From Loripinus fragilis (Eukaryota; Mollusca; Bivalvia; Lucinida; Lucinidae), in the NCBI GenBank assembly GCA_964019695.1, contig OZ026519.1, forward strand, positions 29,913,213 through 29,977,212: DNA of 64,000 nt, given 5' to 3'. This document shows positions 46,480-57,409 of this stretch, one piece after another. The notes below the pieces were generated by a model. It searched no databases, was not told the DNA's origin, and saw nothing but the letters and a program-made list of their open reading frames with translations. The translations under genes and the position numbers were made by a program. Position 1 is the stretch's first letter, and each line of letters begins with the position of its first letter.

Positions 46480-47190
46480 GCAGTCTCGAATGAGCTTTCG
46501 CTGTTCGAGAGGAAAATTTTATTATATTATAGCGCCAAAATCTGTCCAATCGTGTGCGCATTCGCTACTCGAGAAGAAAGTCAAAATTATAATTTTCTTT
46601 TTTCAGCCCCTAGTGTATGTCCACAATCAAATGTACAAGTGTCGACTGCTGATAACCTTTGAAAACAGTTCAGGCCCGACAAAATGTTCTCGCGAGAATG
46701 CCTGCTTTTGCAGACTCGTATCAGCCTTCGCTGCTCGAGAAAAACTTTTTCAGCGCCCATTTCTGTCCTTTATCATCTGCTACTAGTGTCGTCCGCTGAT
46801 AATCTTTTCAAACAGCTTGGACGCAGGTCAGACTAGGCAAAACTTTCTTGCGAAAATGGCTCGCATGTGAAGTCCCGTATGAGCCTTCGCTGCTGGAGAG
46901 GAAAGTTTTTTTTATTTTTTAAGCGCATTTCTGTTCTTCGAATTCTTTAGTTATTTTTATAGAACTGAGTTTTCTTGCAGGAATATGCTTAGGCTATGTG
47001 CCGTCTCATATTAGCATTCTCTGCTCGAAAGGAAAGTGTTTTTTTTCAGCAACCATCTCATTCTGTCCGTTTTTTAGTTCCTTTCTTTCCACAATCATCT
47101 GTTCAGTTTTGTTGAAATAGCTGTTTTTAGCAGTGTGTGTTCCTGCAAGAATGCGCACATGAGCCTTCGCTGCTCGAGAGGATCTTTTTT
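46480..47190 (+). repeat. Tandem copies of a GCCTTCGCTGCTCG repeat
   Basis: The phrase GAGCNTTCGCTGCTCGAGAG recurs with variation at about 46490, 46560, 46727, 46882, 47010 and 47160, usually 130-165 bp apart. Each is followed by a T-rich stretch and TTTCTGTCC. It is related to the hairpin family at 19158, 23714, 53279 and 61985. Confidence 0.65.
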
Positions 47191-47650
47191 TTATATTTTT
47201 TGTGCCGAGTTGTCCTGCACCCAAGATGAATTCCTACACGATGCGACATGGGGAAATTTAATAATGCAACATATATTTCAAATAAAAACAAAATAAACGT
47301 CCGCCTTGTTTATTGTTAGCAAACACTTTTTAAAGAAAATAAATGAAGTGTGTCATTGACGAAAGTTCGTTAATTATCACAATAGTTGCCTTAAAATGAT
47401 AAATTCTTTATTTGAAAAGTTTAACGGCTCTCGTTCTATTCATTTCAAACACATTGACAGACAAATGATCTCAATAAATGTTAATATTATTTGACGAAGT
47501 ATTTCTAGATGCATTCAAGATGCATTTACAATTCACATTTGTATAAATTATATAGCAGATTGTAACACGGGAGCTTAAAATCGGTGGAAAATGTTGAAAA
47601 TTCTACTGCTTTCCCTATCTAGACAATACACAGTTGACGGCCAGTTATAT
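47191..47650. other. No gene seen
   Basis: AT-rich DNA without recognisable repeats or coding frames, up to the target duplication of the next element. Confidence 0.5.
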
Positions 47651-47659
47651 CCCAAATCT

Positions 47660-48699
47660 GAATGTAGGACAAAACATCCCGGGACAAAACATCCCATGCC
47701 ATTTTTTGCCACCCCGGACAAAACATCCCGCATCAATTTGCCACCCTGGACAAAACATCCCATGCAGTTTTTGTCGCTCCGGACAAAACATCCCATGCCA
47801 TATTTGCCACCCCGGACAAAACATCCCATGCCATTTCTGCCACCCCGGACAAAACATCCCACACTCTGTTGATGAAAGTCTATGAAAGTGCATAAAACAT
47901 CCCATTTAGTTAATTGTCACTGTTATTAATATTTTAATATACCATACATGGTATGATGTATGCTGTAATATAAGGGGGGGGATTATGTCCTAGTTGTAAA
48001 ATTCAGTGGGGGGGGGGGGATTATGTCCTAGTTGTAAAATTCACAGGGGGGGATTATGTCCTAGTTGTAAAATTCATGGGGGGGGGGATTTTGTCCACGT
48101 ATACAAAAATGAGCAGGGGGGGTTTTGTCCGGGGGGGGGGGGGGGGATTATGTCCGTATCCCTACAATACCTGTTGAAATGATTGGAGATCAAAGGTAGA
48201 TAGATAATTAGACTAATTAGAGATATGTTTCCCATTTATAATAGTTTGTTTGACCCAAACTGTGAAATGATTTCTTTTAAGATGTAATTGGCTTCTTAAC
48301 ACTCAAATTTAGTTGTTTGTCACAACAAGATATAATTATCTTTTATTAAACTTTATTTAAACTGTGAAACTGCCTTTCAATCAATTTAAGATCTAGTGTA
48401 TTAATTTAGACAGTCTAACTAGGGCTTTCACTGCTAGTACATGTAATAGTAGATGAAGGTCCCAAATGAGACCTACCCTGAAAGAGCAGTCAGAGTGTGG
48501 GATGTTTTGTCCGGGGTGGCAAAAAAGGCATGGGATGTTATGTCTGGGGCGACAAAAACAGCATGGGATGTTATGTCCGGGGCGACAAAAACAGCATGGG
48601 ATGTTTTGTCCGGGGTGGCAAATCTTTGTGGGATGTTTTGTCCGGGGTGTCAAAAAATGGCATGGGATGTTTTGTCCCGGGATGTTTTGTCCGGCTCCC
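47660..48699 (-). mobile_element. Minisatellite-armed foldback element (family 2)
   Basis: A 1,040-bp element flanked by the perfect 9-bp repeat CCCAAATCT (47651-47659 and 48700-48708). The left arm (47666-47865) is a tandem of GGACAAAACATCCC with spacers such as ATGCCATTTTTTGCCACC. The right arm (about 48495-48695) is its inverse. The outer ends GAATGTAGGACAAAAC and, reverse-complemented, GGGAGCCGGACAAAAC match those of the 15714 element end for end in swapped orientation. The core at about 48197-48325 is homologous to 15949-16082 in inverse orientation. Strand is given relative to that element. It is noncoding. Confidence 0.87.
47960..48160 (+). repeat. Tandem GGATTATGTCCTAGTTG units with G runs
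   Basis: Three to four units of about 40 bp read GGATTATGTCCTAGTTGTAA, then AATTCA, then a G run of 7 to 13. GGGGTTTTGTCC and another G run follow. In inverse the units read GGACATAATCCCCCC, echoing the GGACAAAA arm motif. The G runs could form G-quadruplexes. Confidence 0.85.
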
Positions 48700-48708
48700 C
48701 CCAAATCT

Positions 48709-49116
48709 ATTTATAGAACCGGAAGTACGTCACGATAAAACCTCCTATATGCCGTTAGCTAGTACTAGCAGAGTTGCAATGACGTATCTTGAACCTTCAT
48801 AGGTAAAATCCGGGGTAATATAGAAGCATTGTGGTAGAGTATGTATGTATAGTTGGTCATATTCAGTTACTTAATTGCTATCTGGTCACATATTTTTAAA
48901 ACACTAAATTCTAAGAACAAATACAGTCATACCATTTTCAAATATTTTGGTGGCACCAAAATGACTCCGAAGCACCTAGTAAACGCTTAATACCCATTTT
49001 TCTGTCAGCTTTGTCCGCCGATAACACTGTCCAATCAGACTTACAACCTTGAGCTAATAAATATGCATGTAAATTTCGCGCATTACTAGGTTCGGCTTGG
49101 CCTGGATTTGGTTTCA
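48709..49116. other. No gene seen
   Basis: A short unique-looking interval between the family 2 foldback and copy 2 of the duplicated unit. It has no coding signal. Confidence 0.5.
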
Positions 49117-49762
49117 TTCATTTTTGGAAACGATGTTTACATCCGTTTCCAATGGTATCATATATACAAATTACACACAAAATCCCCATACCATCGAACC
49201 CCCGCTCAACATTGCTACCTAGTCCGCATCTCTAGACCGTTACAGCCTGTGTAAGTAACCGAAAACCAAATGACCTTACTGCAACAACCCTTGTCCTGCT
49301 GCTAGACAAATCAATATTGCTATTTTATTAGTTTTGTTGCGGTTTTCAGGTCTGAAATGTAAACCCAATGGTCAGAAAAACGTGATTGAGCTTGAAAACT
49401 TGATAATTGAAAGCTTAAATATGATTGAAACAGAATTATAAGCTTATTTGTACATCAAACGGAGAGGGTCACAACGGGGTACCTTAAAACCAATATTTTG
49501 TTTGTAAAAATTACGCTTTAATCAGTTTAATTTCAGAAAAATCAAAGATAAAAAAATCATTTTGTAATGCTGAATGTGCTTACTGATAAAAATGAGTTTT
49601 ATGAAGACGCTAATTGGTAAAAATTTGGGACAAATTCGCAAATCAGTAAACCCCTTTGGATGCCTCAAACGAGCGTGAGAAAAACAATGCCTTAGCATGA
49701 GAAAACCTGCTCTTGTACGACGATAAACCGTTTGCAATATCTATGGTGCAGCCAGATATTGC

Positions 49763-50057
49763 GGTCCGTGGAAACACCCCAAACCACCCCAAAACACCCC
49801 AAACCACCTCTAAACCACCCCAAACCACATCTAAACCACCCCAAACCACATTCTTAATACCAAAAAGTTGTTTTTGTGATGGTATCAATACTTGAAGAAC
49901 AGATTTAAAATCGTTTTTTATTATGCCGACCTGCCAGGTTAGCCCCAAACCACCACCAAACCACCCCAAACCACATTATAACCACCCCAAACCACCTCAG
50001 ACCAGTCTCCCTGGACACAAACAAGCTAACCTACCTCCCCAGCCCCACTCTCTCTCT

Positions 50058-50113
<56 letters not shown>

Positions 50114-50559
50114 ACCAACACACCCACAACTTGTGAACCAGTAAAGATCAATCAGGTGATGCGCCTTTTATCCTTATTCAGAAGCTAATTAGTCTGTATT
50201 TAATTTCGATTAAAAATCAGTTAAAAGAATAAAATAACTGTCGCAGTTAAATTAAAAATCAAACATGTGATGCATCTTTAATCCTCAGATGCAAAATCTG
50301 GGTGTTTAGGGTATGGTTTGTTAGATGTGGTTTAGTGGTGTTTTGGGGCTAACATGGCAGGTCAATGAAATAAAAACACTTTAAAATTTGTTATTCAATT
50401 AATGATACTACCACAAAATTATCAATACTATCACAAAAAACATATTCTGGGTGTTAAGAATGTGGTTTGGGGTGGTTTATATGTGGTTTATATGTGGTTT
50501 GGGGTGGTTTGGAGGTGGTTTGGGGTGTTTTGGGGTGGTTTGGGGTGTTTCCACGGACC
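49763..50559. mobile_element. Foldback element with CCAAACCAC minisatellite arms
   Basis: 797 bp, flanked by the 11-bp repeat CCAGATATTGC (49752-49762 and 50560-50570). Copy 1 has this sequence once (near 21213), an empty site. The ends are exact inverses starting GGTCCGTGGAAACACCCCAA. The arms are about 240-270 bp: an outer block of AAACCACCCC/AAACCACAT units, a unique stretch (CACATTCTTAA...TTTTTGTGAT), then CCTGCCANGTTAGCCCCAAA and a second block. The loop holds a (CT)n run (50042-50112). No coding capacity. The duplication length suits Mutator-like transposition (9-11 bp). Confidence 0.92.
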
Positions 50560-51086
50560 CCAGATATTGCAGTTAAAAGCACAATATCTTGCAATCGTTT
50601 TTTATCATTATATTTTTCTTTGCTTTAAACATTACGAGACTGACAATAAACGCAGCCCTGCCATTTTGTCATAAACGTGAAGAAGACACGTTTTTTGTGG
50701 ATTGCTCATGTTTTCCCGCCCTTTGTGAACCTGACCGCCACTAAAATAGTTCTAAAAATATAGTGCGCTAGGTATTTAGTTTTTATGGACAGAATGATAG
50801 CAGTGGCGTTTGAAATGAAGTCAATTGCATGAAAAGACACTGTCGATAAACAGAAACGAATAATAATAATAAAAAATACACCTTGCCTTTCGTTTCGTTT
50901 CGCGCAATAATATCATCATAGAGTAGATTTACACAAGTATCAGCTTTTCAAAAAAGCTGGCGGTTGTTTAGCCATATCATTGTATGTGTTCTTGCACACT
51001 GCACGCTTCCATTTTGAGCTTCTCGCGTAGATTTGTTCTAAGCTCTGATTATTAATGTGTGAACTGTATTTTTTACCATTAAACAC

Positions 51087-51281
51087 CACTCCGGGTAGGC
51101 GGCAATCGAAAACGCCAATACTATCGAGGAACATATATAAAAATCAATATAAACAGTGTTTTCGATTGCCATTTGTCGCCCCACTGGCGACAAATGGCAA
51201 TCAGAAACGCTGTTTCTATCGATTTTCGATCCGCGTTCGTCGATTGCTGATTACGTTTTCGATTGCCGCCTACCCGGTGTG
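51087..51281. mobile_element. MITE, 195 bp, CACWCCGGGTAGGCGGC ends
   Basis: 27-bp terminal inverted repeats with one mismatch: CACTCCGGGTAGGCGGCAAT against CACACCGGGTAGGCGGCAAT, continuing CGAAAAC. It is flanked by the 5-bp repeat AACAC (51082-51086 and 51282-51286), present once at the empty site in copy 1 (about 21727). The interior has further inverted blocks (GCCATTTGTCGCC with GGCGACAAATGGC). The superfamily is not assigned. Confidence 0.92.
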
Positions 51282-51713
51282 AACACATTCTTCCAGCGAG
51301 TATGTTGCTTGATCTTAAGCACCCGGCTTATGCATGGTATGTTATGGTAATGTATCTAGCATGAACGCTATTTGACAACATTGGACAGCCCGTTTTTCTC
51401 AAACTGATGCCAGAAATCAAGGCCTAAATATAGTCTTATATACATAATGAACATAATGAAAGACTGAAACCATGAATAGTTGACTAAAAGTCGCGATAAT
51501 CACTGTGGCTCAACTTGGACCAGGGTCGAGGTCTCTCCAACAAATTTGTTTTCCACTAAAATATTGCAGAATCATATACCTCATCATGTTTTGAGGTGTC
51601 ACTAGACGCTCCAGGAATGGAAAATGAACCATTGCATAAAAAAACCTGTCCTTCGGGATTAGCTTTACTGAAGACTTGAAAATTTGGATATCGCAAGTGG
51701 ATCTATCATACGC

Positions 51714-52013
51714 ATGTGCGGATCCAGAGGGGTATGGGGGGCCCGCCCCCTGGAAAATCACATATTCTATAGGTTCTATAGAAATTAGCATTTGGACCCC
51801 ATATCCCTGGAAAATTTTGGACCCCCCTCCCCTGGAAAATGATAGACCCCCTCTGGAACCTTAAAACATTATAGTTTTCTTTAAAATAAACTATTGGACC
51901 CCTCTGTAAAATTGTAAAAAGCTGATGCCTCAGAGTTTTTTTTTTCTGTCAGTTGAGCCTGGACCCCCCCCCCCCTACCCTCCCCATGACAACAATTCCT
52001 GGATCCGCGCATG
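51714..52013 (+). mobile_element. Foldback MITE with poly-C, copy 2 paralogue
   Basis: Paralogue of 22141-22470: CATGTGCGGATCCAGAGGGG at the left and the inverse of CATGCGCGGATCCAGGAATT at the right. The C run is much shorter than in copy 1, showing length change since duplication. Confidence 0.7.
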
Positions 52014-52351
52014 ATACTACCGTAAAGTCAACAGTGTTGGATGCACATGCTCATCTTTGCCTGCTAGCGTCTAATGCTCTTCACGTCGTTAGGAAAAAGT
52101 GAATTTCCGTTGCGATTTTTCGGTTTTGTGACGGTGTACCGAGGCCTTTTATGCTCCCACTGGAAATTTTAATAAGGAGTTCTGGCTGTCGCCCGCCATT
52201 TGATAAAATTGTGGGGAATTGAGAGTTTGAATTTGTAAAGTGAATTTCCGAGATCCAAAACAATTTATATGACATGTTTGCGAACGTGTACGCGATCGCA
52301 ATGAGCGAAAGTGATGAATTTACAGAAATTGTCTTTTCATGCCAGATAGCT

Positions 52352-52615
52352 CATGGGCGGATCCAGAGAGGGACAGACCCCACCCCTGAAAAATAGGGTT
52401 TCTTAGCATACTGGTCCGGTTCCTTTAAAATCACAAAGCTACCAAGCCAGCATTCGATGTTGGGCCATCAGCGGCACGCCAGCGAAACGCCATTTAAATG
52501 GTGTTTCGCTGGCGGGCCAATGATGACCCGCATATAGTGGTGTTTGGATCCTCTCTCCCATCATCAACTAAAAAAAAAGTTGTCAAAGTTGGACCCCTTT
52601 CTGGATACGCGCATG
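52352..52615 (+). mobile_element. Foldback MITE, CATGGGCGGATCC type, copy 2 paralogue
   Basis: Paralogue of 22816-23079, with the same central hairpin around GCCATTTAAATGGTG. Confidence 0.7.
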
Positions 52616-53810
52616 CAGCTGGAAAATTATGTTTAATGTGCAAAGTCCGCTTTTATGCGCCATGCCACCACGTGCTACCCAACTCTTAAAACAGCACGTG
52701 TCATGAAAGCGGCGGCCTTGATCTTCATGACTATGTACCTTTGTGTGCGGCTGATATTATTAGCAGACAGGTTTGACCCAGACCAGGCCCGACAAATATT
52801 CATAACAAAGGCGCTGATAAGAATGTGCGGTACTCAGGCTGAACTGCGACTTTGTTGGTCTCATACAACAAAATCGGGGTAAAACATCTACAGACGTGTG
52901 GTAAGGATTTTTGCAAATTCTGATATGTATGTCACCACGGATGATCTGGATTAAGATGGATGGTAAAAGGACCTTCCAATTTTCTGTGAAAAAAAAACTA
53001 AATGGAAGGAAATACATCCATATTGGAAGACTTTTCCTTCCAAAAAAGACACACGGTCTGACTGTTCATGAAAACTAATCTATTTAAGTCGGGATACATA
53101 CATCAATAGATGTGTGGTGGTTAAAATAAAGCGAATTCTCATCTCAAGGTCTTTCCTGTTTTCAAATTCACAGCCACCTAGTGGGGCTATGATCCTAAAT
53201 TAATGAACGTACCTTCATCTGAATTCCTTCTATGCTCGCAGTTAAGCCTTAAAGCGCTGACGATTTTCCGCAGATGCGCAGGCTCGTCTGAGCCTTCGCT
53301 GCTCGCATATGCGATAGGTACCATAATCTCATGAACTGGCTTATTTCATGGAAATACTAATCATCCAGACCTAGAATCATGATACAATCAAATTATACTC
53401 TGTATGTGCGTCTGTGCGTACACTATCTCGGTAATTATGAACTCTCAGGACCTTCCGTATGTAGTTTCATGAGGACAGCAAGACACACCACGATCGGCTC
53501 AACAATTTGTTAAAATGTTCCATTTGTTTGAACCATTACTTCGTTTATTGAGTTATTTACGCTCAGAAAACCGAAATTGATATTCAACCGTACGTAGATA
53601 TCTAGAATTTGATTTGGTCTGAGCATGCTGAGTCTTCATCCACTTCAAACTTTATGTTAGTGAGCAGCGGGACCCTGATGAGATTGCGCAAACGCAAATG
53701 CTCTCCTGGGCCTTGTCATAAGTACCAGCAGGCTTTTTACGAAATATTCTGGTACCATTTTATATGAGGCACCGCGCAAATTGATTTCGTGTCGGGTCCG
53801 AGCTGCACAA

Positions 53811-54500
53811 GCATAGAAATGCTTACCGTGTCGCACGCGGCTTTGGTGTTCGATTATAAAAGATATATGACACAGAAGTAAATGTAACAGTCCATTATTC
53901 TAAGGACACTTTTTGTAATGACCGTACAGAATATATCTCCGACGCATCGGCGACATACGGGCGTGTAAATTAGCATTCGCTCGATTTTCAGAAAATAAAT
54001 CTTAATGTTATTACATGCGACGTCAATGCTGGATTTAAGTTAGCGACCGAAGTTGTTAGATTGACAGACGAAAAGGTCTGTTTGGTGTAAGCACGCGAAA
54101 GTTAACAGGAACATATCGCAGACAGCCACGCTGATTAAAAACAAGCATCAATGAAGGAAAAAAAACGTTGTGTTCGAACTTATAAAATTGCATATCAGAA
54201 AAATGACCAGTGTACGAACTAATACACGACATTTAACGAACTATTCGAGTGTACGAACTAATACAAGATTTATCGTATTATAAAATCCAACTAACTAGGA
54301 TTCCTTGGGATAATATATTAAGCTAGATTACCAGCAAGGATGAAATAGAAAATGACTTGGTGACTAGCTTTGACAGGGACTCTTATGATTGGTCTTTGAT
54401 GTGCTGATGGTACTTTGACAAGCAGAAATAGGGTCTCTTATTCCATTCGTTCTGATTTGTTCTATGTGTATTTTATAGAGAGTCTTACACACGTTATCAT
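53811..54500. other. About 690-bp indel between the duplicated units
   Basis: Copy 1 joins GCACAAG to TATTTCATAAC directly (about 24281). Copy 2 has about 690 bp between the matching points. The extra DNA is AT-rich with a repeated phrase (GTACGAACTAATACA at about 54214 and 54252). No clear terminal repeats or target duplication were seen, so deletion from copy 1 is as likely as insertion in copy 2. Confidence 0.6.
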
Positions 54501-54952
54501 TTCATAACAAGGTGGTAGGATGGGGCATTTTATTTTCTGCTGAAGGTTTCTGAGAGATGGCTCCTTTATTGTTGGCCAGTTGGCAGGATTAAATTTATTT
54601 GTCAAACTTATTTTGAGGGATGGGGGCCAGGAAGTCTATTTTCTTTGCTCTCCTCTGTGGGAGGAGTCTGACTAGACTGAAATAATGTTGACTAAATACT
54701 TAAAGCTTAAGTCAATCAGTTTAGACAGCCTTAGGTTAGTTTAAAAAATGATTTGAAATGGGCACAAATGGAAGATTCTCTCATCATATGAACTATTGCG
54801 AAATTAACACCTCCAAAGCTGGTTTATTTCAAAGAAAATTTACTTTGTTATTAACATAGCTTCTTTGTATCGAAATTATGCTACCTGTGGTCATAACATT
54901 ATTTTTTCATTTGATGTTACTGTTATTCAGTAGAATATATCATGTCAAAAAA

Positions 54953-55145
54953 GGGAGCGTAGTGGCTCAGTGGTAGAGTGCTTGACTCGAGACTGAGGGT
55001 TCAATATTCACCGGCGTCACTGCGTCGTGGTCCTTGAGCTAGACACATTTATCCTAGCTTAATACTGGTTCAACCCAGGAAGACCCGTCCCTGTTTAACT
55101 GAAATATTGTTGATGGGACGTAAAGAACCAAATCAAACAAACAAA
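54953..55145 (+). mobile_element. tRNA-derived SINE, copy 2 paralogue
   Basis: Paralogue of 24738-24929 with the same flanks. It keeps GTGGCTCAGTGGTAGAGTGC and GGAAGACCCGTCCC, and the tail is AATCAAACAAACAAA. Confidence 0.88.
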
Positions 55146-56488
55146 TCATGTAAAAAATAATTTCATAGGCAGAAGTTAAATAACTCTTTGATGACAAGAA
55201 ACACAATTGGAAAAAAAGTAAGTAAGGGTGCAAAGATCGGGAACCAATACAATCAAGTACCACACCTGACCCAGGATACCAATGGGAAAGTGACAAACTC
55301 ACAGTAAGACACCACAAACGAGAGCCAAAAGGTCAGCCCTTTCCCAGCAGGTGACCACAAAGCGCATATAAACAGACGCGCACAAAGACATAGCAAACAC
55401 AAGACAGAACAAAAACATAAAAGATCCACAAAAGAAGTACCGCCTTGGAACGGACAGTAAAATATTTTACTGGAGGGCTTAAACCGGTTTAACGGCGCCA
55501 ACCTCACCCTTAATTCAGATGTGGATCAAGACACATAGATATTTGGTTTGCATGAAATACCCCTAACATATCAATGCATCATCTCCTAAAACATTTAAAT
55601 CAAGATATAACAAGGAGATAAAGCAATGATAAGGACTCAACAGTAAATAAAACTGAATACCGGAGCAAAAGCAATCCAAAAGGTAAACCCCGGTGGGTCT
55701 GACAAACAGCCTAAGCATCAGGCCCCTACCATCTCATCAATAGATAAGTCTTTAAGTCGGAACCATCATAGAGTCTCTTTGACTCAAAACACTCTTAAAC
55801 ACTATTTGAAGTAAAGCAATAACTTCTAAAAAATTCTCATGAAACGATCACTTCTGTAACAGCCACTATGTATGACATGATGTTATCTACTGAATAACAG
55901 TAATGTCATATGATAGTTAAATGTATGTATAGATTGTATGAATGTTTCTAGTCATTACATGTAGGTCTGAAATAATGTATAGTCAATGTGTCTTTGCATA
56001 TAGTTCTGAAGTAGATAATTTCACCCATCAAGCGTCACATCATTGTGTCCTAAGATAACCATTGGTAGCACTTGGATTAGAATTTTTCCCAGCAAAGTGT
56101 ATGTTCATTATAGATAAGTATATTTTGCATATGTCAAGTAAAGGAAATGTGTGAAAATGCTTTATTCACATTTGCACAAACTTGATATTAAACTCTATGC
56201 AATAATCTTTTGTGCAAGATCTACGTATAACATGATGCTATCTACTGAATAACAGTACTGCCATACGATAGTTGAGTTTATGTATAGATTGTATACATGT
56301 GTCTAGTCATTGTATGTAGGTCTGAGGTAACGAATGTATTGTCATTGTGTCAATGCATATAGTTTTGAAGTCCAGAATAATTTCACCCACCGAGAGTCAC
56401 AGCCTTGTGTCCTAAAATAAGCATTGGTAGCACAATGAGTTATTTTTTTTTTACAAACAAAGTGCATGTTTGTTAAAGATATGTATAT

Positions 56489-56680
56489 GCAGTGGCTTAG
56501 TGGTAGAGTGCTTGACTCGAGATGGAGCAGCCCAGACTCGAGCCTCACCGGCGTCACTGCATTGTGTCCTTGCACAAGACACATTTATCCTAGCTTAGTA
56601 CTGGTTTCAACCCAGGAATACCTGTCCCTTTATAACTGAAAGAGTGTTGATGGGACGTAAAGAATCAAATCAAACAAAAA
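56489..56680 (+). mobile_element. tRNA-derived SINE, copy 2 paralogue
   Basis: Paralogue of 26274-26466. The head reads GTGGCTTAGTGGTAGAGTGC, with ACTCGAGCCTCACC as the B-box region. Confidence 0.85.
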
Positions 56681-57409
56681 ACATACAGTATATTTTGCAG
56701 AAGCATGTGAAAATGCTTTATTCACCTTTTGATAAACTCGGTACTATGCTTGATCTGTAAGAAGCCTAAATAGTAGCTGAAACCAGATAATATATTGTTT
56801 AAAAATTTTGCCAACAAATTGCTTGCAAATTTACAATTAACTGTTGCTTGTACCTTTGCTATTTGAGCATACTCTGTGCCATTATGAACATAACTCAACC
56901 TGGTGGTTGTAAGAATATGTAAGACTCAAGTGCCCCTATGCAAATTACAAATGCTGATTTGGGTAGAATTCAAGGAATTAGGTGACATGAGATTTCCTGT
57001 GACCCGCAAAGGTTCGGGCCAAGTCTGATCAGAGCCTTTGTGCTAGTAGCCAATACCACAACTGGTCCTGACAGCAAACTCCATTTAACTGCCATTCCTT
57101 GTAGCAAAGCTGCATATTTAGAATAGGAGCATAAAAGTGGATCAAGTGTGATGTTTTTCAATTATCATCGATTATTACCAAAAACACAATCGAACGAAGT
57201 TTTTGATTGATCGTCGATTATAATTGGTGATTATAATTGATCGTCGATACACCACTTAAGTCTACACTTGTCAAAATGCCACATTTTTGGAAATCACATG
57301 TCACGGCTCATTTTTTGCTCTTTTTTTATTTTTAAGTGCTTTTTTTTTTACTTTTATTGTCAATGTTCTTAATGAAACCTAAGTTTACGATCTATAAATC
57401 TTCTTTTTA

